Below, in pieces: positions 32,594 through 41,989 of a stretch of DNA of 64,000 bases. The stretch lies in assembly GCF_900142955.1 (NCBI RefSeq), contig NZ_FRCP01000013.1, positions 149,679 to 213,678 on the forward strand, read 5' to 3'. This DNA is from Anaerosporobacter mobilis DSM 15930 (GTDB lineage: Bacteria > Bacillota > Clostridia > Lachnospirales > Lachnospiraceae). The first letter of the stretch is position 1. Each line of letters begins with the position of its first letter. The position numbers were made by a program, and so were the translations under genes. Under the pieces are notes generated by a model that ran no database searches, had not been told where the DNA came from, and saw nothing but the letters and a program-made list of their open reading frames with translations.

Positions 32594-35569
32594 CTATTCC
32601 CACATCCTTTCCCCATCTGTCCTAATCGTAATTGCACCTTCATTCACCGTCCATCTATATGGAATATGATTTTCTTTAAGTCTATCTAACAACTCCTTAT
32701 GTGGATGCCCATATCGGTTTCCATATCCGCTAGAGATCCATGCAATTCGTGCACCATAATATTCTAGGAACTCATCTGATGTGGAGTATTTAGAGCCATG
32801 GTGAGCAATCTTAATAATGTCATAGCGTCTTTTATTAACTGTAAGCTGACCCTTTGTCATCTCCTCCTCCGAGGTCTGATTACTGTTTTGATTATCACCA
32901 GCTAGTAATTCCTCTTTAGCAAGTTTAATTAATTCACTCTCTCCACCACTCTCCAAATCACCCAACAATAATGCATCAAAATTACGATAAGTAAGTTCTA
33001 AGACGATAGAGGTATCATTCTTAGAATCTGTATTATATTCTGCGTACGGGTGTAGACAAGTAAGGGTTAGTTCCCCTTCTGTTATAGTATCGCCTCTACC
33101 AAAATAATGTAGAGTTATTCCTTTCCTCACTGCTAATTCTTCTATCTTCTTGTAAGTTTCATCTACTAAACTAGTATCTGATAATATAAGGTTCTGAATC
33201 CCTACTTGTCCATCATAGAAGGCTAGAGAGTTTAGTGATGATAATCTTGTTTGCTCTCTCTTTCTTCCCCCTATTCCTACGGCATCTGGCATTCTTTCCA
33301 TAAGCTCCATGACTCCATTGATATGATCTGCATCCATATGTGTTAACACTACGTAATCAATGGTTCTAACTCCTTGAGCTTTTAGAAATGGTTCAATTCT
33401 GTATTGACCTATTGCCTTTACATCAGAACTTCCCCCATCGACAAGAATCGATACTCCTTTGGGCGTCTTAATATAGATACTATCTCCCTGAGATATATCT
33501 AACATCGTCATGGTTAGATTAGTACTTGGTATCCGGATCAACAGAATCCATAGGAAAGCTATTATATATATCATCTTCTTACGTTTCGTTATTATAGCCA
33601 ATTGTATAATTCCTACAACTACAACGTAATATAATACGATTTGCACTATACTTGGTTTTCCGGTTAATACTAGATGGAACGGTAAATTGGAAAATATCTC
33701 ACATAACATCTCATAAAGTTTCAGTATGAAGGTAATTCCATATCCTAATATCTTAGCCAAATCAATCCACCACAGTCCTATAAGTCCAGCTACTACACCA
33801 AGTGTCATCAAGACAGAAGTAAGCGGAATTACGAATAGATTTAATATCATACTGTAGATTGGTATCTCACAAAAGGTACTGGCGAGAATTGGTGCTGCTA
33901 TAGCACTAATGACCATACTAGATTGTAGTGCCTTCCCGCGACTTGATTCTCGTAATTTGTATTTCTTATATAACCATTCATCAAGGGACAAAAGCAATTC
34001 ATCAAGCTTTTGTTGCAGGTTCTTGCTAATATATTCTTTGTTTTGAAATACATCGTTCTGAGTTCCATTGTTTTGTATATTATTGTTCTGAGCATTATTG
34101 ATAAAGTTCTTTTGCTTTACTACTTTTCTAATGTGTTTTATTAATTCTAATAATTTTTCAAGAAAAATTTGTTCTATATGTAGCTTACCCTGTGATTTAT
34201 CCTGTTTTTCTTTGTAGTGTTTTTCTTTAGCATGCTTTTCCTTAACGTGCTTTTCCTTACCATGCCTTTCTTTATCTCGTCTCTCTTTTTCATATTCTTG
34301 TATATTCTCATTCTTGTCCTCCGCTTTTAACTTCCCATATATCTCACCAAATACCGCTAATACGCATACCGCTAGGAAGGAAAGTTGAAAACCTGTGTTG
34401 TATAACTGCATGGGATTTTGAAGCAAGATAATACAAGAACTTACTGATATGGCGGATAGCATATCATACGTACGACCAATAACGATTGCGAATAAGGATA
34501 CCAGTAGCATCACTACGGCTCGATTGGTTGATACACTAAAATCCGTCATTTGTCCGTAACTAAACACTACAATTGAAACAATTCCTGCATTCAGATATAT
34601 TGGGCATCCCATCTTCTTTAAAAGCTTATATAGAAATAAACCTAAGAAACTAATATGTAAGCCCGATATGGATAAGATATGTGATATTCCATTTCTCTGG
34701 TATAGATTCTTAATATTCGTATCCAGTGCTTGTTTTTCACCAAGAAACATTGCCTGCATTACCCCAGCTTCCTCACTAGGCAGGATATGTTTATATACCT
34801 TTGATATCTTATCACGCAAGGAAGACAGTGCCACCTGATACCAGGAATAGGAATCCCCGGTGCGTTCCATGGTTTCAGCAAACATCTGATAGCGAATATC
34901 TTCTGACATATAGTAGGCGTAGGAATTAAACTGTCCTTCATTGGTGGCTCTCATAATTTGCGATACCGTACCTGTACATGAAACCGTGTTACCTACTCTA
35001 AACTTCGAATTTTTCTCACCATATACAATTATTTTTTGTTTAACCTGAATTTGAATATCCGGATTCGGATAGAGTATAACTTTATCTAGATAATAAGATG
35101 TGCTTTTTTCTTTTTCTGTAATGCGTACAATCTTACCCTCGACGCTTGCATCACATTTTCTTTCACAATAGGCATCAAATGCTGTTGGTGCTATTATAGC
35201 ACTCATTCTTCCATAACCAATTAAGATTATGATTGGTAGTAATAATATGAATCGATCTTCCTTGTTAATTCTTCTCTTTCTAATTGATTTTGAAACTAAT
35301 TGAAATACTTTCTTACTAAAATTGTTAGATTCTAACTCTCTTTTTTTGTCCAAAATATTATTACTAATACAATTAATTGTTTTAAAATCTTTTGTTATAC
35401 TGTTATTCTCTTTGGGATTAGATTCACCGATAGAACATCGATAATATAGAATACATAAACTTATAATTAGAAAGAATAGAATGCCGCCTACTATAATCCA
35501 TGATAAGGAATATAATAGGCAGCCTAGTATATAGGAAAGAGCAATCCATAGAAGCGGCCTCTTGATCAA
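32594..35569 (-). CDS. comEC: ComEC/Rec2 competence DNA channel protein
   Basis: A 991-residue protein with an N-terminal membrane pair and OB-like DUF4131 region, a central multi-pass competence domain (starting GISHILSISGLHISF near residue 290), and a C-terminal metallo-beta-lactamase domain (LDISQGDSIYI, then LTHMDADHINGV and KIAHHGSKYST). It carries single-stranded DNA across the membrane during transformation. Between membrane segments, about residues 425-520, is an unusual insert: four successive KEKH-type pentads in a Lys/Glu/His run, then an Asn/Gln-rich stretch. It is the last of five genes in the comEA-to-comEC run, 14 bp after the GerMN lipoprotein gene. Confidence 0.93.
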   Translation of the reverse strand: MIKRPLLWIALSYILGCLLYSLSWIIVGGILFFLIISLCILYYRCSIGESNPKENNSITKDFKTINCISNNILDKKRELESNNFSKKVFQLVSKSIRKRRINKEDRFILLLPIIILIGYGRMSAIIAPTAFDAYCERKCDASVEGKIVRITEKEKSTSYYLDKVILYPNPDIQIQVKQKIIVYGEKNSKFRVGNTVSCTGTVSQIMRATNEGQFNSYAYYMSEDIRYQMFAETMERTGDSYSWYQVALSSLRDKISKVYKHILPSEEAGVMQAMFLGEKQALDTNIKNLYQRNGISHILSISGLHISFLGLFLYKLLKKMGCPIYLNAGIVSIVVFSYGQMTDFSVSTNRAVVMLLVSLFAIVIGRTYDMLSAISVSSCIILLQNPMQLYNTGFQLSFLAVCVLAVFGEIYGKLKAEDKNENIQEYEKERRDKERHGKEKHVKEKHAKEKHYKEKQDKSQGKLHIEQIFLEKLLELIKHIRKVVKQKNFINNAQNNNIQNNGTQNDVFQNKEYISKNLQQKLDELLLSLDEWLYKKYKLRESSRGKALQSSMVISAIAAPILASTFCEIPIYSMILNLFVIPLTSVLMTLGVVAGLIGLWWIDLAKILGYGITFILKLYEMLCEIFSNLPFHLVLTGKPSIVQIVLYYVVVVGIIQLAIITKRKKMIYIIAFLWILLIRIPSTNLTMTMLDISQGDSIYIKTPKGVSILVDGGSSDVKAIGQYRIEPFLKAQGVRTIDYVVLTHMDADHINGVMELMERMPDAVGIGGRKREQTRLSSLNSLAFYDGQVGIQNLILSDTSLVDETYKKIEELAVRKGITLHYFGRGDTITEGELTLTCLHPYAEYNTDSKNDTSIVLELTYRNFDALLLGDLESGGESELIKLAKEELLAGDNQNSNQTSEEEMTKGQLTVNKRRYDIIKIAHHGSKYSTSDEFLEYYGARIAWISSGYGNRYGHPHKELLDRLKENHIPYRWTVNEGAITIRTDGERMWE

Positions 35570-35583
35570 CTATATACCTCCTA

Positions 35584-36516
35584 TTATTGGGTTGTTTCAA
35601 CGACATCTAGGTTACGCTCAAACATTCCATCGAACTTTGTGCTTTCCCCATATATCTTACGAAGCTCTCCATTAATTTTAAATTGTACTTTATTAATTGT
35701 TGGCATTTCAACCAACGAATTTACTACAGAATAGATTGCGACTTCATCTGTAATTCCATCAATTTTGTCTAGGAATTTCTCGTTAAAGTCAACGTAACAG
35801 ATTCCTTCTTTTACTGTAGCTTTCACAAGTTTTGTTCCGGACGGAATGGTTGGATACTTGGTATCACTTAATGGACCTGCAATAAGCTGTTCTACAATTA
35901 ACTGTTCCATAGGAATTGTCCCATTGTAGCTAACAATAATATTGGATTCTACTAGTTTTTTACCAGCTTCATTGGCAAAGAATAAGGATATCTTTGCATT
36001 CTGCTTATACTTCGTCTCTCCACCGGTATTATCTATGAAATTTTCCGCAGTCATCATTCCAATTGGTTTTTCATTCTTATCACGAAGTGGTTGTCCTGCT
36101 ACATAGAACTCAACAAACTCAATTTCTTCAATTTGACAGAAATTCTTAACGATGGCTGCTCTTGTTAAAACTTCCGCTATTCCTTCTAGTTCGTAATAAC
36201 TAGTTTCAAAGTTAAGTATTAATTGACCACTACCATTATACGTGTAATCCTTAAGTACAACAGTATCTGGTTTTGCTTTACGATACGTATAATTCCTTGG
36301 GTCTTTGTCAAGTGCCTCTATAAACTCTGCTATTAGTTCTTCCGTATCCGTTGCTACTGGCTGATAATTTTCTCGAACAACTTTCGTTTCTTCCTTATCA
36401 ATATAATATAGGTAATACTCTGATTCCTTAACATGTCCTATCTTCTTCGATCCACATGCTACTAGTATCCCCATGCAAGCTAAGACGAGTACAGCTAGAA
36501 GATGACGTTTATTCAT
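35584..36516 (-). CDS. GerMN-domain lipoprotein
   Basis: A 310-residue secreted lipoprotein: signal peptide residues 1-20 with lipobox LVAC (Cys21), then two GerMN-type domains (about 55-160 and 190-300; the second has MEQLIVEQLIAGPL and VKEGICYVDFNEKF). GerM proteins act in sporulation and spore germination in Bacillus, but the domain also occurs in lipoproteins paired with two-component systems, as here: the sensor kinase gene is 13 bp upstream. It may be an extracellular partner of that kinase (inference). Confidence 0.88.
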   Translation of the reverse strand: MNKRHLLAVLVLACMGILVACGSKKIGHVKESEYYLYYIDKEETKVVRENYQPVATDTEELIAEFIEALDKDPRNYTYRKAKPDTVVLKDYTYNGSGQLILNFETSYYELEGIAEVLTRAAIVKNFCQIEEIEFVEFYVAGQPLRDKNEKPIGMMTAENFIDNTGGETKYKQNAKISLFFANEAGKKLVESNIIVSYNGTIPMEQLIVEQLIAGPLSDTKYPTIPSGTKLVKATVKEGICYVDFNEKFLDKIDGITDEVAIYSVVNSLVEMPTINKVQFKINGELRKIYGESTKFDGMFERNLDVVETTQ

Positions 36517-36529
36517 ATATGCCTCCCCC

Positions 36530-37921
36530 TTACGCTATATAACTAAGAGGTATACGAACGGTAAATGTTGTACCCTCATTTACTTTACTATAAACTTTGA
36601 TTGCTCCTCTATGCATAAGAATCGCATTTCTTGTGATAGACAAGCCTAAACCAGTACCACCTGTTTCTCTTGATCTGGCCTTATCTACACGGTAGAATCG
36701 TTCGAATATAAAATCTTGTGCATCTTCCGGTATCCCAACACCAGAGTCAGATACCTTGATATAGAAGAATTTATGATCCGCATTCAACGATACTCTAACC
36801 CAACCTTCATCAACATTATATTTAATTGCATTTTCAATAAGATTTGAGATTGCTAAGGATAATTTCACTTCATCAACCTCTGCAATAACAGGACGGTAAC
36901 TCTCTAATACAACTTCAATGTTCCTCTTTGCTGCAATCGGGCGTAATCGTTTCATCAATTGTTCTAATAATTCATTAATATTTATACTTGCTATATTCAT
37001 CTCACTGGCAGTTTTATCAAGCTTAACCAGTGACAATAAATCATTAATAATCTTATTCTCTCTCTCGATTTCGTCTGTAATATCCACCATGAATTCACGA
37101 TACATCTCAATTGGTGCATCTTCTTGCATAACAAGAGAATCCGCCAATACCTTGATTGATGTAATTGGTGTCTTTAATTCATGGGATACATTAGATACGA
37201 ATTCTTGTCTAGATTTTTCTAACTTCTGCATCCTTACAATCATATGATTAAATGATTCCGATATGTTTTTCATCTCGGTAAAACCAGACACTGTTAATTT
37301 TTCGTCTAGATACCCTTCCGTCAGACGATCAATGGAACTTGTGAATTTTTTAAATGGTTTCGTTACATAGAAGGAGTACAAGATAGCTAACATAATTACA
37401 GCAATTACAATTGCGATACATAGAACCCATGCTTTACTTTCAACAATCTGCTTAATACTTATAATGCTCTTCGTTGAGAAGCTCATAACGATAACACCGA
37501 TTACTTCTTTTGTCTCTAAATGGGCTATCGGTAGGGTAATCTCTACAAACTGTTGGTCCGAATCAATATACGTGCTATTCGTTCCACGAAAACATTTAAT
37601 TACTTCCTCTGATACAATTGTCTTGCCTTCTTCAAGACCATACGTATCCTTGACTATATGCAAACCACTATCTACGACAACTATACGACCATCATAGATC
37701 TCTGCCAATTGATCAATCTCTGTATTAACTTCCTTCGAATTAGGACTACTAAAATATCCTGTTGATACAAGTAGGTTAGCAATCATATTACCATGGTACT
37801 TAAGCTCTGAAATTCTCTGGTTATGCGCTTGCTCATTGTAAGTTGAGATAATAACCATAGCAAAGATTATCATTGGTATACTACCGACAAGGATAAGCAC
37901 AGCTAGTAGCTGTGCTTTCAT
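36530..37921 (-). CDS. Sensor histidine kinase (WalK/PhoR type)
   Basis: From ATG 37921 the protein has 463 residues: membrane segment about 6-28, extracellular sensor domain to about 160, second membrane segment about 165-187, HAMP, HisKA with phospho-acceptor His in SNVSHELKTP, and HATPase with NLIENAIKY, DSGVGIP and GGTGLGLS. Partner is the response regulator just upstream. An ORF start at 37999 (GTG) would overlap the regulator by 56 bases without a ribosome site. The ATG at 37921 has AGGAAG unusually close, so the exact start is uncertain. Pairing with a GerMN lipoprotein suggests envelope sensing. Confidence 0.9.
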   Translation of the reverse strand: MKAQLLAVLILVGSIPMIIFAMVIISTYNEQAHNQRISELKYHGNMIANLLVSTGYFSSPNSKEVNTEIDQLAEIYDGRIVVVDSGLHIVKDTYGLEEGKTIVSEEVIKCFRGTNSTYIDSDQQFVEITLPIAHLETKEVIGVIVMSFSTKSIISIKQIVESKAWVLCIAIVIAVIMLAILYSFYVTKPFKKFTSSIDRLTEGYLDEKLTVSGFTEMKNISESFNHMIVRMQKLEKSRQEFVSNVSHELKTPITSIKVLADSLVMQEDAPIEMYREFMVDITDEIERENKIINDLLSLVKLDKTASEMNIASININELLEQLMKRLRPIAAKRNIEVVLESYRPVIAEVDEVKLSLAISNLIENAIKYNVDEGWVRVSLNADHKFFYIKVSDSGVGIPEDAQDFIFERFYRVDKARSRETGGTGLGLSITRNAILMHRGAIKVYSKVNEGTTFTVRIPLSYIA

Positions 37922-37943
37922 ACTTCCTAGAAATTTGTTCGAT

Positions 37944-38642
37944 TTAACCTTGGAAAAAATAGCCAACACCCCATTTTGTATGTATATATTTAGGTTCACT
38001 TGGATTATCTTCTATTTTTTCACGAAGTCTACGAATGTGAACATCTACCGTTCTCGCGTCGCCTGGATAATCATATCCCCATACCGTATTAAGAAGGTTC
38101 TCACGGCTATATACTTTATTTGGATTAAAGATAAGAAGTTCTAATAGATCAAACTCTTTTGCTGTAAGATTTACTTCCTTACCTCGAATATAAACACGTC
38201 TGCTTTCACAGTCAATCTTGAGTTCACCAAAAGTTGCAATCTTTTCTGTTTCATGACTTGCTTCTTTCTTTGAACTTCTTCTCATAATTGCTTTAATTCT
38301 AGCTTTAACTTCTAATATATTAAAAGGTTTTGTTATATAATCATCTGCTCCATACTCAAGCCCAAGAATTTTATCCATATCATCGCCTTTTGCTGTTAGC
38401 ATAATAATAGGCATGTCAGAAAACTCACGAATTTGCTGACACACTTCAAAACCTGTTAGCTTTGGTAACATCACATCTAATAGAATGACATCATATTCTT
38501 TGTGCTTTGCCATCGTAAGTCCTTCTTCTCCATCATAAGCACAATCCACGTCCATTCCATCTTGCTCTAAACTAAATCGTATACCTTTCACGATTAATTT
38601 TTCATCATCTACTACCAACACTTTCTTGCTCACACCATTCAC
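37944..38642 (-). CDS. Response regulator, OmpR/WalR family
   Basis: A 232-residue regulator: receiver domain residues 6-120 with acidic pocket DDE and phospho-acceptor Asp in VILLDVMLPK (about 56), Lys in TKPFNI (about 107), and a winged-helix domain (about 135-230) with VYSRENLLNTVWGYD and RTVDVHIRRLREKIE. The wHTH closely resembles WalR/PhoP. It is 1 bp after comEA and followed by its kinase, so the comEA-regulator-kinase-lipoprotein-comEC genes are probably one transcript. GAATGGTGTGAGC near the start is a weak ribosome site. Confidence 0.93.
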   Translation of the reverse strand: MNGVSKKVLVVDDEKLIVKGIRFSLEQDGMDVDCAYDGEEGLTMAKHKEYDVILLDVMLPKLTGFEVCQQIREFSDMPIIMLTAKGDDMDKILGLEYGADDYITKPFNILEVKARIKAIMRRSSKKEASHETEKIATFGELKIDCESRRVYIRGKEVNLTAKEFDLLELLIFNPNKVYSRENLLNTVWGYDYPGDARTVDVHIRRLREKIEDNPSEPKYIHTKWGVGYFFQG

Positions 38643-38643
38643 C

Positions 38644-39318
38644 TCAATCTGTTGTTATTAAATCGCAGATTTTACTAAAGACTCCATCTTTGATTCCCGA
38701 AATATTCTTAATTTCTTCTATAGTCGCAAACCTTCCATGTTCTTCTCTGTAACTAATGATCATGTCAGCTTTCGCCTCTCCTATACCAGGTAGAGTCATT
38801 AATTCTTCCTTTGTTGCCTGATTAATATTAACCAGTCCTTTATTCTCTAAGTGACTATCGCTACTAGTCTCTTGTTGTATTACTTTTGGTGATTCTTTTG
38901 CTTCCTCTTGACTAGGCACATACACTTGTTGTTCATCTTCTACTTTCTGTGCCTGGTTAATGAAATCTCCTGCTGCCTCTTTTGCAAATCCCCCAGCTGC
39001 ATCGATTGCATCGCCAACTCTTGCTCCCTTGGCAAGTGTATAGACACCAGGTTTTTTAACTTGTCCACATACATGAACCGCAATACGTTCTTCTTCCACA
39101 GAAGTTTTAACTTCCTCTGGATTCCCTACGTCCAAAGAAGTCTTCTGCATACTGTCTGTTCCTTCGATGTCACTTGTTTTTACTACGCTCTCTTCACTGT
39201 CATCTGATAATGATATACCAGTAGATTTGCTATTATAACTTAGTAAATAGCAAACCAAGCAAACTAATCCAATAAGACCAATCGCAATACATACTTTTAC
39301 GATTTTCTTATTGTTCAT
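38644..39318 (-). CDS. comEA: ComEA competence DNA receptor
   Basis: A 224-residue protein with an N-terminal membrane anchor (about 9-27), an acidic Ser-rich linker, an SLBB domain (about 78-140: VHVCGQVKKPGVYTLAKG), and a C-terminal helix-hairpin-helix DNA-binding domain (about 163-224: VNINQATKEELMTLPGIGEAKA). It binds double-stranded DNA at the cell surface and hands it to ComEC, whose gene lies at the end of the same gene run. AAGGAAA precedes the ATG. Confidence 0.93.
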   Translation of the reverse strand: MNNKKIVKVCIAIGLIGLVCLVCYLLSYNSKSTGISLSDDSEESVVKTSDIEGTDSMQKTSLDVGNPEEVKTSVEEERIAVHVCGQVKKPGVYTLAKGARVGDAIDAAGGFAKEAAGDFINQAQKVEDEQQVYVPSQEEAKESPKVIQQETSSDSHLENKGLVNINQATKEELMTLPGIGEAKADMIISYREEHGRFATIEEIKNISGIKDGVFSKICDLITTD

Positions 39319-39329
39319 ATCGTTTCCTT

Positions 39330-39480
39330 TCTTATGACTTACGATCTTACACTTCGTAAAATCCCTAGACGTTCTAGAACTTCGTTCTATCGCTAACCTA
39401 TCAGGTGTAGACTCGAGAAATCACTTCGTAATTTTCCTCGTTAACTTACGAAAAACAGCTTCACTGCTTCTCATAAGTTA
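39330..39480. repeat. Structured CTTCGT-rich element, possible dispersed repeat
   Basis: Upstream of comEA (281 bp without a gene) is a stretch with several interleaved inverted repeats built from TTACGA/CACTTCGTAA motifs and ACGTTCTAGAAC. It has higher GC than its surroundings and no convincing start codon. It looks like a dispersed intergenic repeat, which I cannot test with one copy. Confidence 0.35.
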
Positions 39481-39599
39481 TATTTTAACTAATAAAAACA
39501 GGTATTACAATAGGCATTTCAACTAATTTCGTTTTTTAATTCTTAAGTTTTTTTTACTTTTTCTAAATAATTGATTTTGCTGCGATTTTCTATATATGT

Positions 39600-40034
39600 T
39601 TATTCCCATTTGAAAGTAATAATACCGGCAATACATAATGCTATACCAATTAATTTACGAAATTGAAAAGGCACTTTCTCGACCTCAAATAACCCCATTA
39701 ATTCTATGATATAGGACATGATTAATTGGGCCACTACTATAAGCATTGCTGCTTTTGCAGGTCCTAAACTTCCGACACTCTTTATAACAGTAAATGTAAT
39801 GAACGCACCTATTGCACCACCTAATAGCATATACTTGTGATCAATATGGAATAATGCTTGGAAATTACTCTCTCTACCTGTAACAAACCAAGCAATTAAA
39901 CAGACAATTAATGCTGTGAACTGAACAAAACTACTTGAAACCCAAATACTTGTTTCTTTCGTTACTCCTGTATTGAAGATTCCTTGAACACTCATTAATA
40001 TACCAGATATAATCGCTATTAAAAAACCCCACAT
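39600..40034 (-). CDS. DMT-family membrane protein (YdcZ/DUF606 type)
   Basis: A 144-residue protein with five hydrophobic segments, starting MWGFLIAIISGILMSVQGIFN. Family members are small half-size drug/metabolite transporters, often acting as pairs. The ATG at 40034 has GAAAGG about 9 nt and GAGG about 2 nt upstream; the frame extends to 40097 with a non-membrane N-terminus that is unlikely to be real. It is divergent from a PNPOx-like gene. No partner half is adjacent, so it may act as a homodimer. Confidence 0.8.
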   Translation of the reverse strand: MWGFLIAIISGILMSVQGIFNTGVTKETSIWVSSSFVQFTALIVCLIAWFVTGRESNFQALFHIDHKYMLLGGAIGAFITFTVIKSVGSLGPAKAAMLIVVAQLIMSYIIELMGLFEVEKVPFQFRKLIGIALCIAGIITFKWE

Positions 40035-40186
40035 AACCTCAATCCTTTCAACAATTAATATTGGAAATCTACCATCACTTTTCTTTATTCTTTCCATACT
40101 ATAACAAAATATGCATCTTTCTTATGGAACCCTTGAAGAAAATATCCATACACTAATCTATAATAGTTATAAGGAGCCGGTGATTT

Positions 40187-40567
40187 ATGGGACAAAATTG
40201 TGAAAGAACCTTAACACCTGATGAGATTATCTGGGTGCTTGATCGTACAAACATATGTCGCCTTGGTGTTGCCGAAGATAATCAACCATTTGTATTACCA
40301 ATGTTTTATACCTACTGCGCAAATCCCGATCAAATTACCTTTCGATTACTCAGTAGAACCAATGGGCTTAAGATGCGTTGCATATCGGTAAACGGACTGG
40401 TATGTATCGAAGTGGATATTCCGGTTAATGGTGGTTTTGCTAGCGTTATTGGCTTCGGTAATGCGATTATCAGATGTATTGGTGTTGATGATTGTTACAA
40501 TAGACGTGATGAAATTGAGGTGTGCGTATTCGATATTACGGGTCGTTTTTATCCATCTTGCTTGTAG
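40187..40567 (+). CDS. Pyridoxamine 5'-phosphate oxidase-like flavin-binding protein, short form
   Basis: A 126-residue split-barrel protein. The start RTLTPDEIIWVLDRTNICRLGVAEDNQPFVLPMFY matches the family of small FMN-binding proteins that includes nitroimidazole-resistance proteins. Family members are usually 145-160 residues. Here about 20-30 residues seem to be missing between the strand ending GNAIIRCIGVDD and the final EVCVFDITGRF, so an internal deletion or a diverged short form is likely. AAGGAGCC lies 10 nt upstream of the ATG. Function uncertain. Confidence 0.7.
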   Translation: MGQNCERTLTPDEIIWVLDRTNICRLGVAEDNQPFVLPMFYTYCANPDQITFRLLSRTNGLKMRCISVNGLVCIEVDIPVNGGFASVIGFGNAIIRCIGVDDCYNRRDEIEVCVFDITGRFYPSCL

Positions 40568-40635
40568 ATATGCATTATAATCTATGTGCAAGATGAGACT
40601 GACTCCCCCTATGAATCTTCCAAAATCTAAACTAC

Positions 40636-40712
40636 CAAAAGACAATCGTAAAAGGAGTCGTAGGAAATAGGGTAACCCATCTCCACTTCCTTCCAATTAA
40701 GATTGTCTTTTG
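40636..40712. repeat. Large hairpin after the PNPOx-like gene
   Basis: CAAAAGACAATC (40636-40647) is perfectly complementary to GATTGTCTTTTG (40701-40712), with a possible inner GGGTAACCC. The 246-bp gap between the PNPOx-like gene and argD holds this and the hairpin at 40769 and nothing else that I can support. Confidence 0.45.
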
Positions 40713-40768
40713 ATTATGTACATATGCTCCTAGAGGAGCAATCTGTTTAAACCGTATTAATTAATAAC

Positions 40769-40793
40769 TGGTTAGAGCGTCACACTCTAACCA
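40769..40793. terminator. Hairpin at the end of the arg operon
   Basis: GGTTAGAG (40770-40777) pairs with CTCTAACC (40785-40792), 20 bp after argD. T-run is poor. ACTGGTTAGAG also occurs at 44170, at the other end of argJBD. Confidence 0.5.
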
Positions 40794-40813
40794 AAACTGG
40801 AGTTGTAACTAAT

Positions 40814-41989
40814 CTATAAACATTTCTTAAGAATTGTAATCATAGTATCAACATCATCTTTGGTAATCACTAGTGGTGGAACAAAACGTAGGATGTTGGA
40901 ACCTGCAGATATAATAATTAAACCATTTTCCATTGCTTTCCCTATTATATCTTTTGCCGGTATTGATAACTCAAGACCTTGCATCAACCCTTTACCACGT
41001 CTTTCGATTACAAAATCATAGTCTTTCACTAGCTCATCTAATTTTTCTTCTAGATATGCCGAAACCTCTTTCACATGATCAATAAGTTGGTAGCTTTCGA
41101 ACATATCAAAAACTTTACTTACTGCAGCTGTTACTAACGGGTTGAATCCATAAGTTGTTCCATGATCTCCAAGTTCAAATGCATTCGCGACACGCTCCGT
41201 CGCAGCAAATGCTCCAACCGGTACACCACAACCTAATGCTTTCGCAGACGTCATGATATCTGGTTTCACACCATAATCTTGATATGCAAACATAGATCCT
41301 GTTCTTCCCATTCCACATTGAATCTCATCAAAAATTAATACAATATCATTCTCATCACATAAAGCACGTAATCCTTGTAAGAATTCCTTCTTTGCTGGGT
41401 ACAAACCGCCTTCCCCTTGAATAGGCTCTACAACGATTGCACAGGTTTTTTCAGAAATCTTCTCTTTCACGCTATCTAAATCATTGAAATCTGCAAACAC
41501 AACTCCATTAATTAATGGACGAAATGCTTCCTGGTATTTCGGTTGACCAGTTATAGCAAGTGCCCCAGTACTTCTCCCATGGAAAGAGTGATTCATAGAG
41601 ATAATCTCACTATCATTCGTCTTTGTCTTATTATAAGCGTACTTTCTGGCTAATTTGATTGCCCCTTCAATTGCCTCTGTCCCACTGTTTGTGAAGAACA
41701 CTCTGTCCATGCCAGACGCCTTATTGAATTTTTCTGCTGCATCAGCCGCTGGTACATTATAGTATAGGTTAGATGTATGAATAATCTTGTCGATCTGCTC
41801 TTTCAGTGCATCGTTATATTCTTTGTTGTTATAACCAAAAGCGAATACCGCGATACCCGCTGCAAAATCTAGATACTTCTTTCCTTCGTTATCGAATAGA
41901 TAAACTCCATCACCTTTTTCAATAGCAATGGGATAACGGTTATATACTGGCATAAAATTCTGATCACTTACTTTCATACATTTATTCAT
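40814..41989 (-). CDS. argD: Acetylornithine aminotransferase
   Basis: A 391-residue class III aminotransferase that makes N-acetylornithine from N-acetylglutamate semialdehyde with PLP. NSGTEAIEGAIKLARKY (about 100), the PLP-anchoring region LIFDEIQCGMGRTG (about 220) and the Schiff-base Lys in MTSAKALGCGVPVGA (about 248) are all present. It overlaps the end of argB by 8 bases, indicating coupling within argJ-argB-argD. Confidence 0.96.
   Translation of the reverse strand: MNKCMKVSDQNFMPVYNRYPIAIEKGDGVYLFDNEGKKYLDFAAGIAVFAFGYNNKEYNDALKEQIDKIIHTSNLYYNVPAADAAEKFNKASGMDRVFFTNSGTEAIEGAIKLARKYAYNKTKTNDSEIISMNHSFHGRSTGALAITGQPKYQEAFRPLINGVVFADFNDLDSVKEKISEKTCAIVVEPIQGEGGLYPAKKEFLQGLRALCDENDIVLIFDEIQCGMGRTGSMFAYQDYGVKPDIMTSAKALGCGVPVGAFAATERVANAFELGDHGTTYGFNPLVTAAVSKVFDMFESYQLIDHVKEVSAYLEEKLDELVKDYDFVIERRGKGLMQGLELSIPAKDIIGKAMENGLIIISAGSNILRFVPPLVITKDDVDTMITILKKCL

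Noticed and set aside
37922..37999. Longer N-terminus of the sensor kinase
   Set aside because: Would start at a GTG inside the response regulator with no ribosome site; the added residues are read from the regulator's conserved C-terminus.
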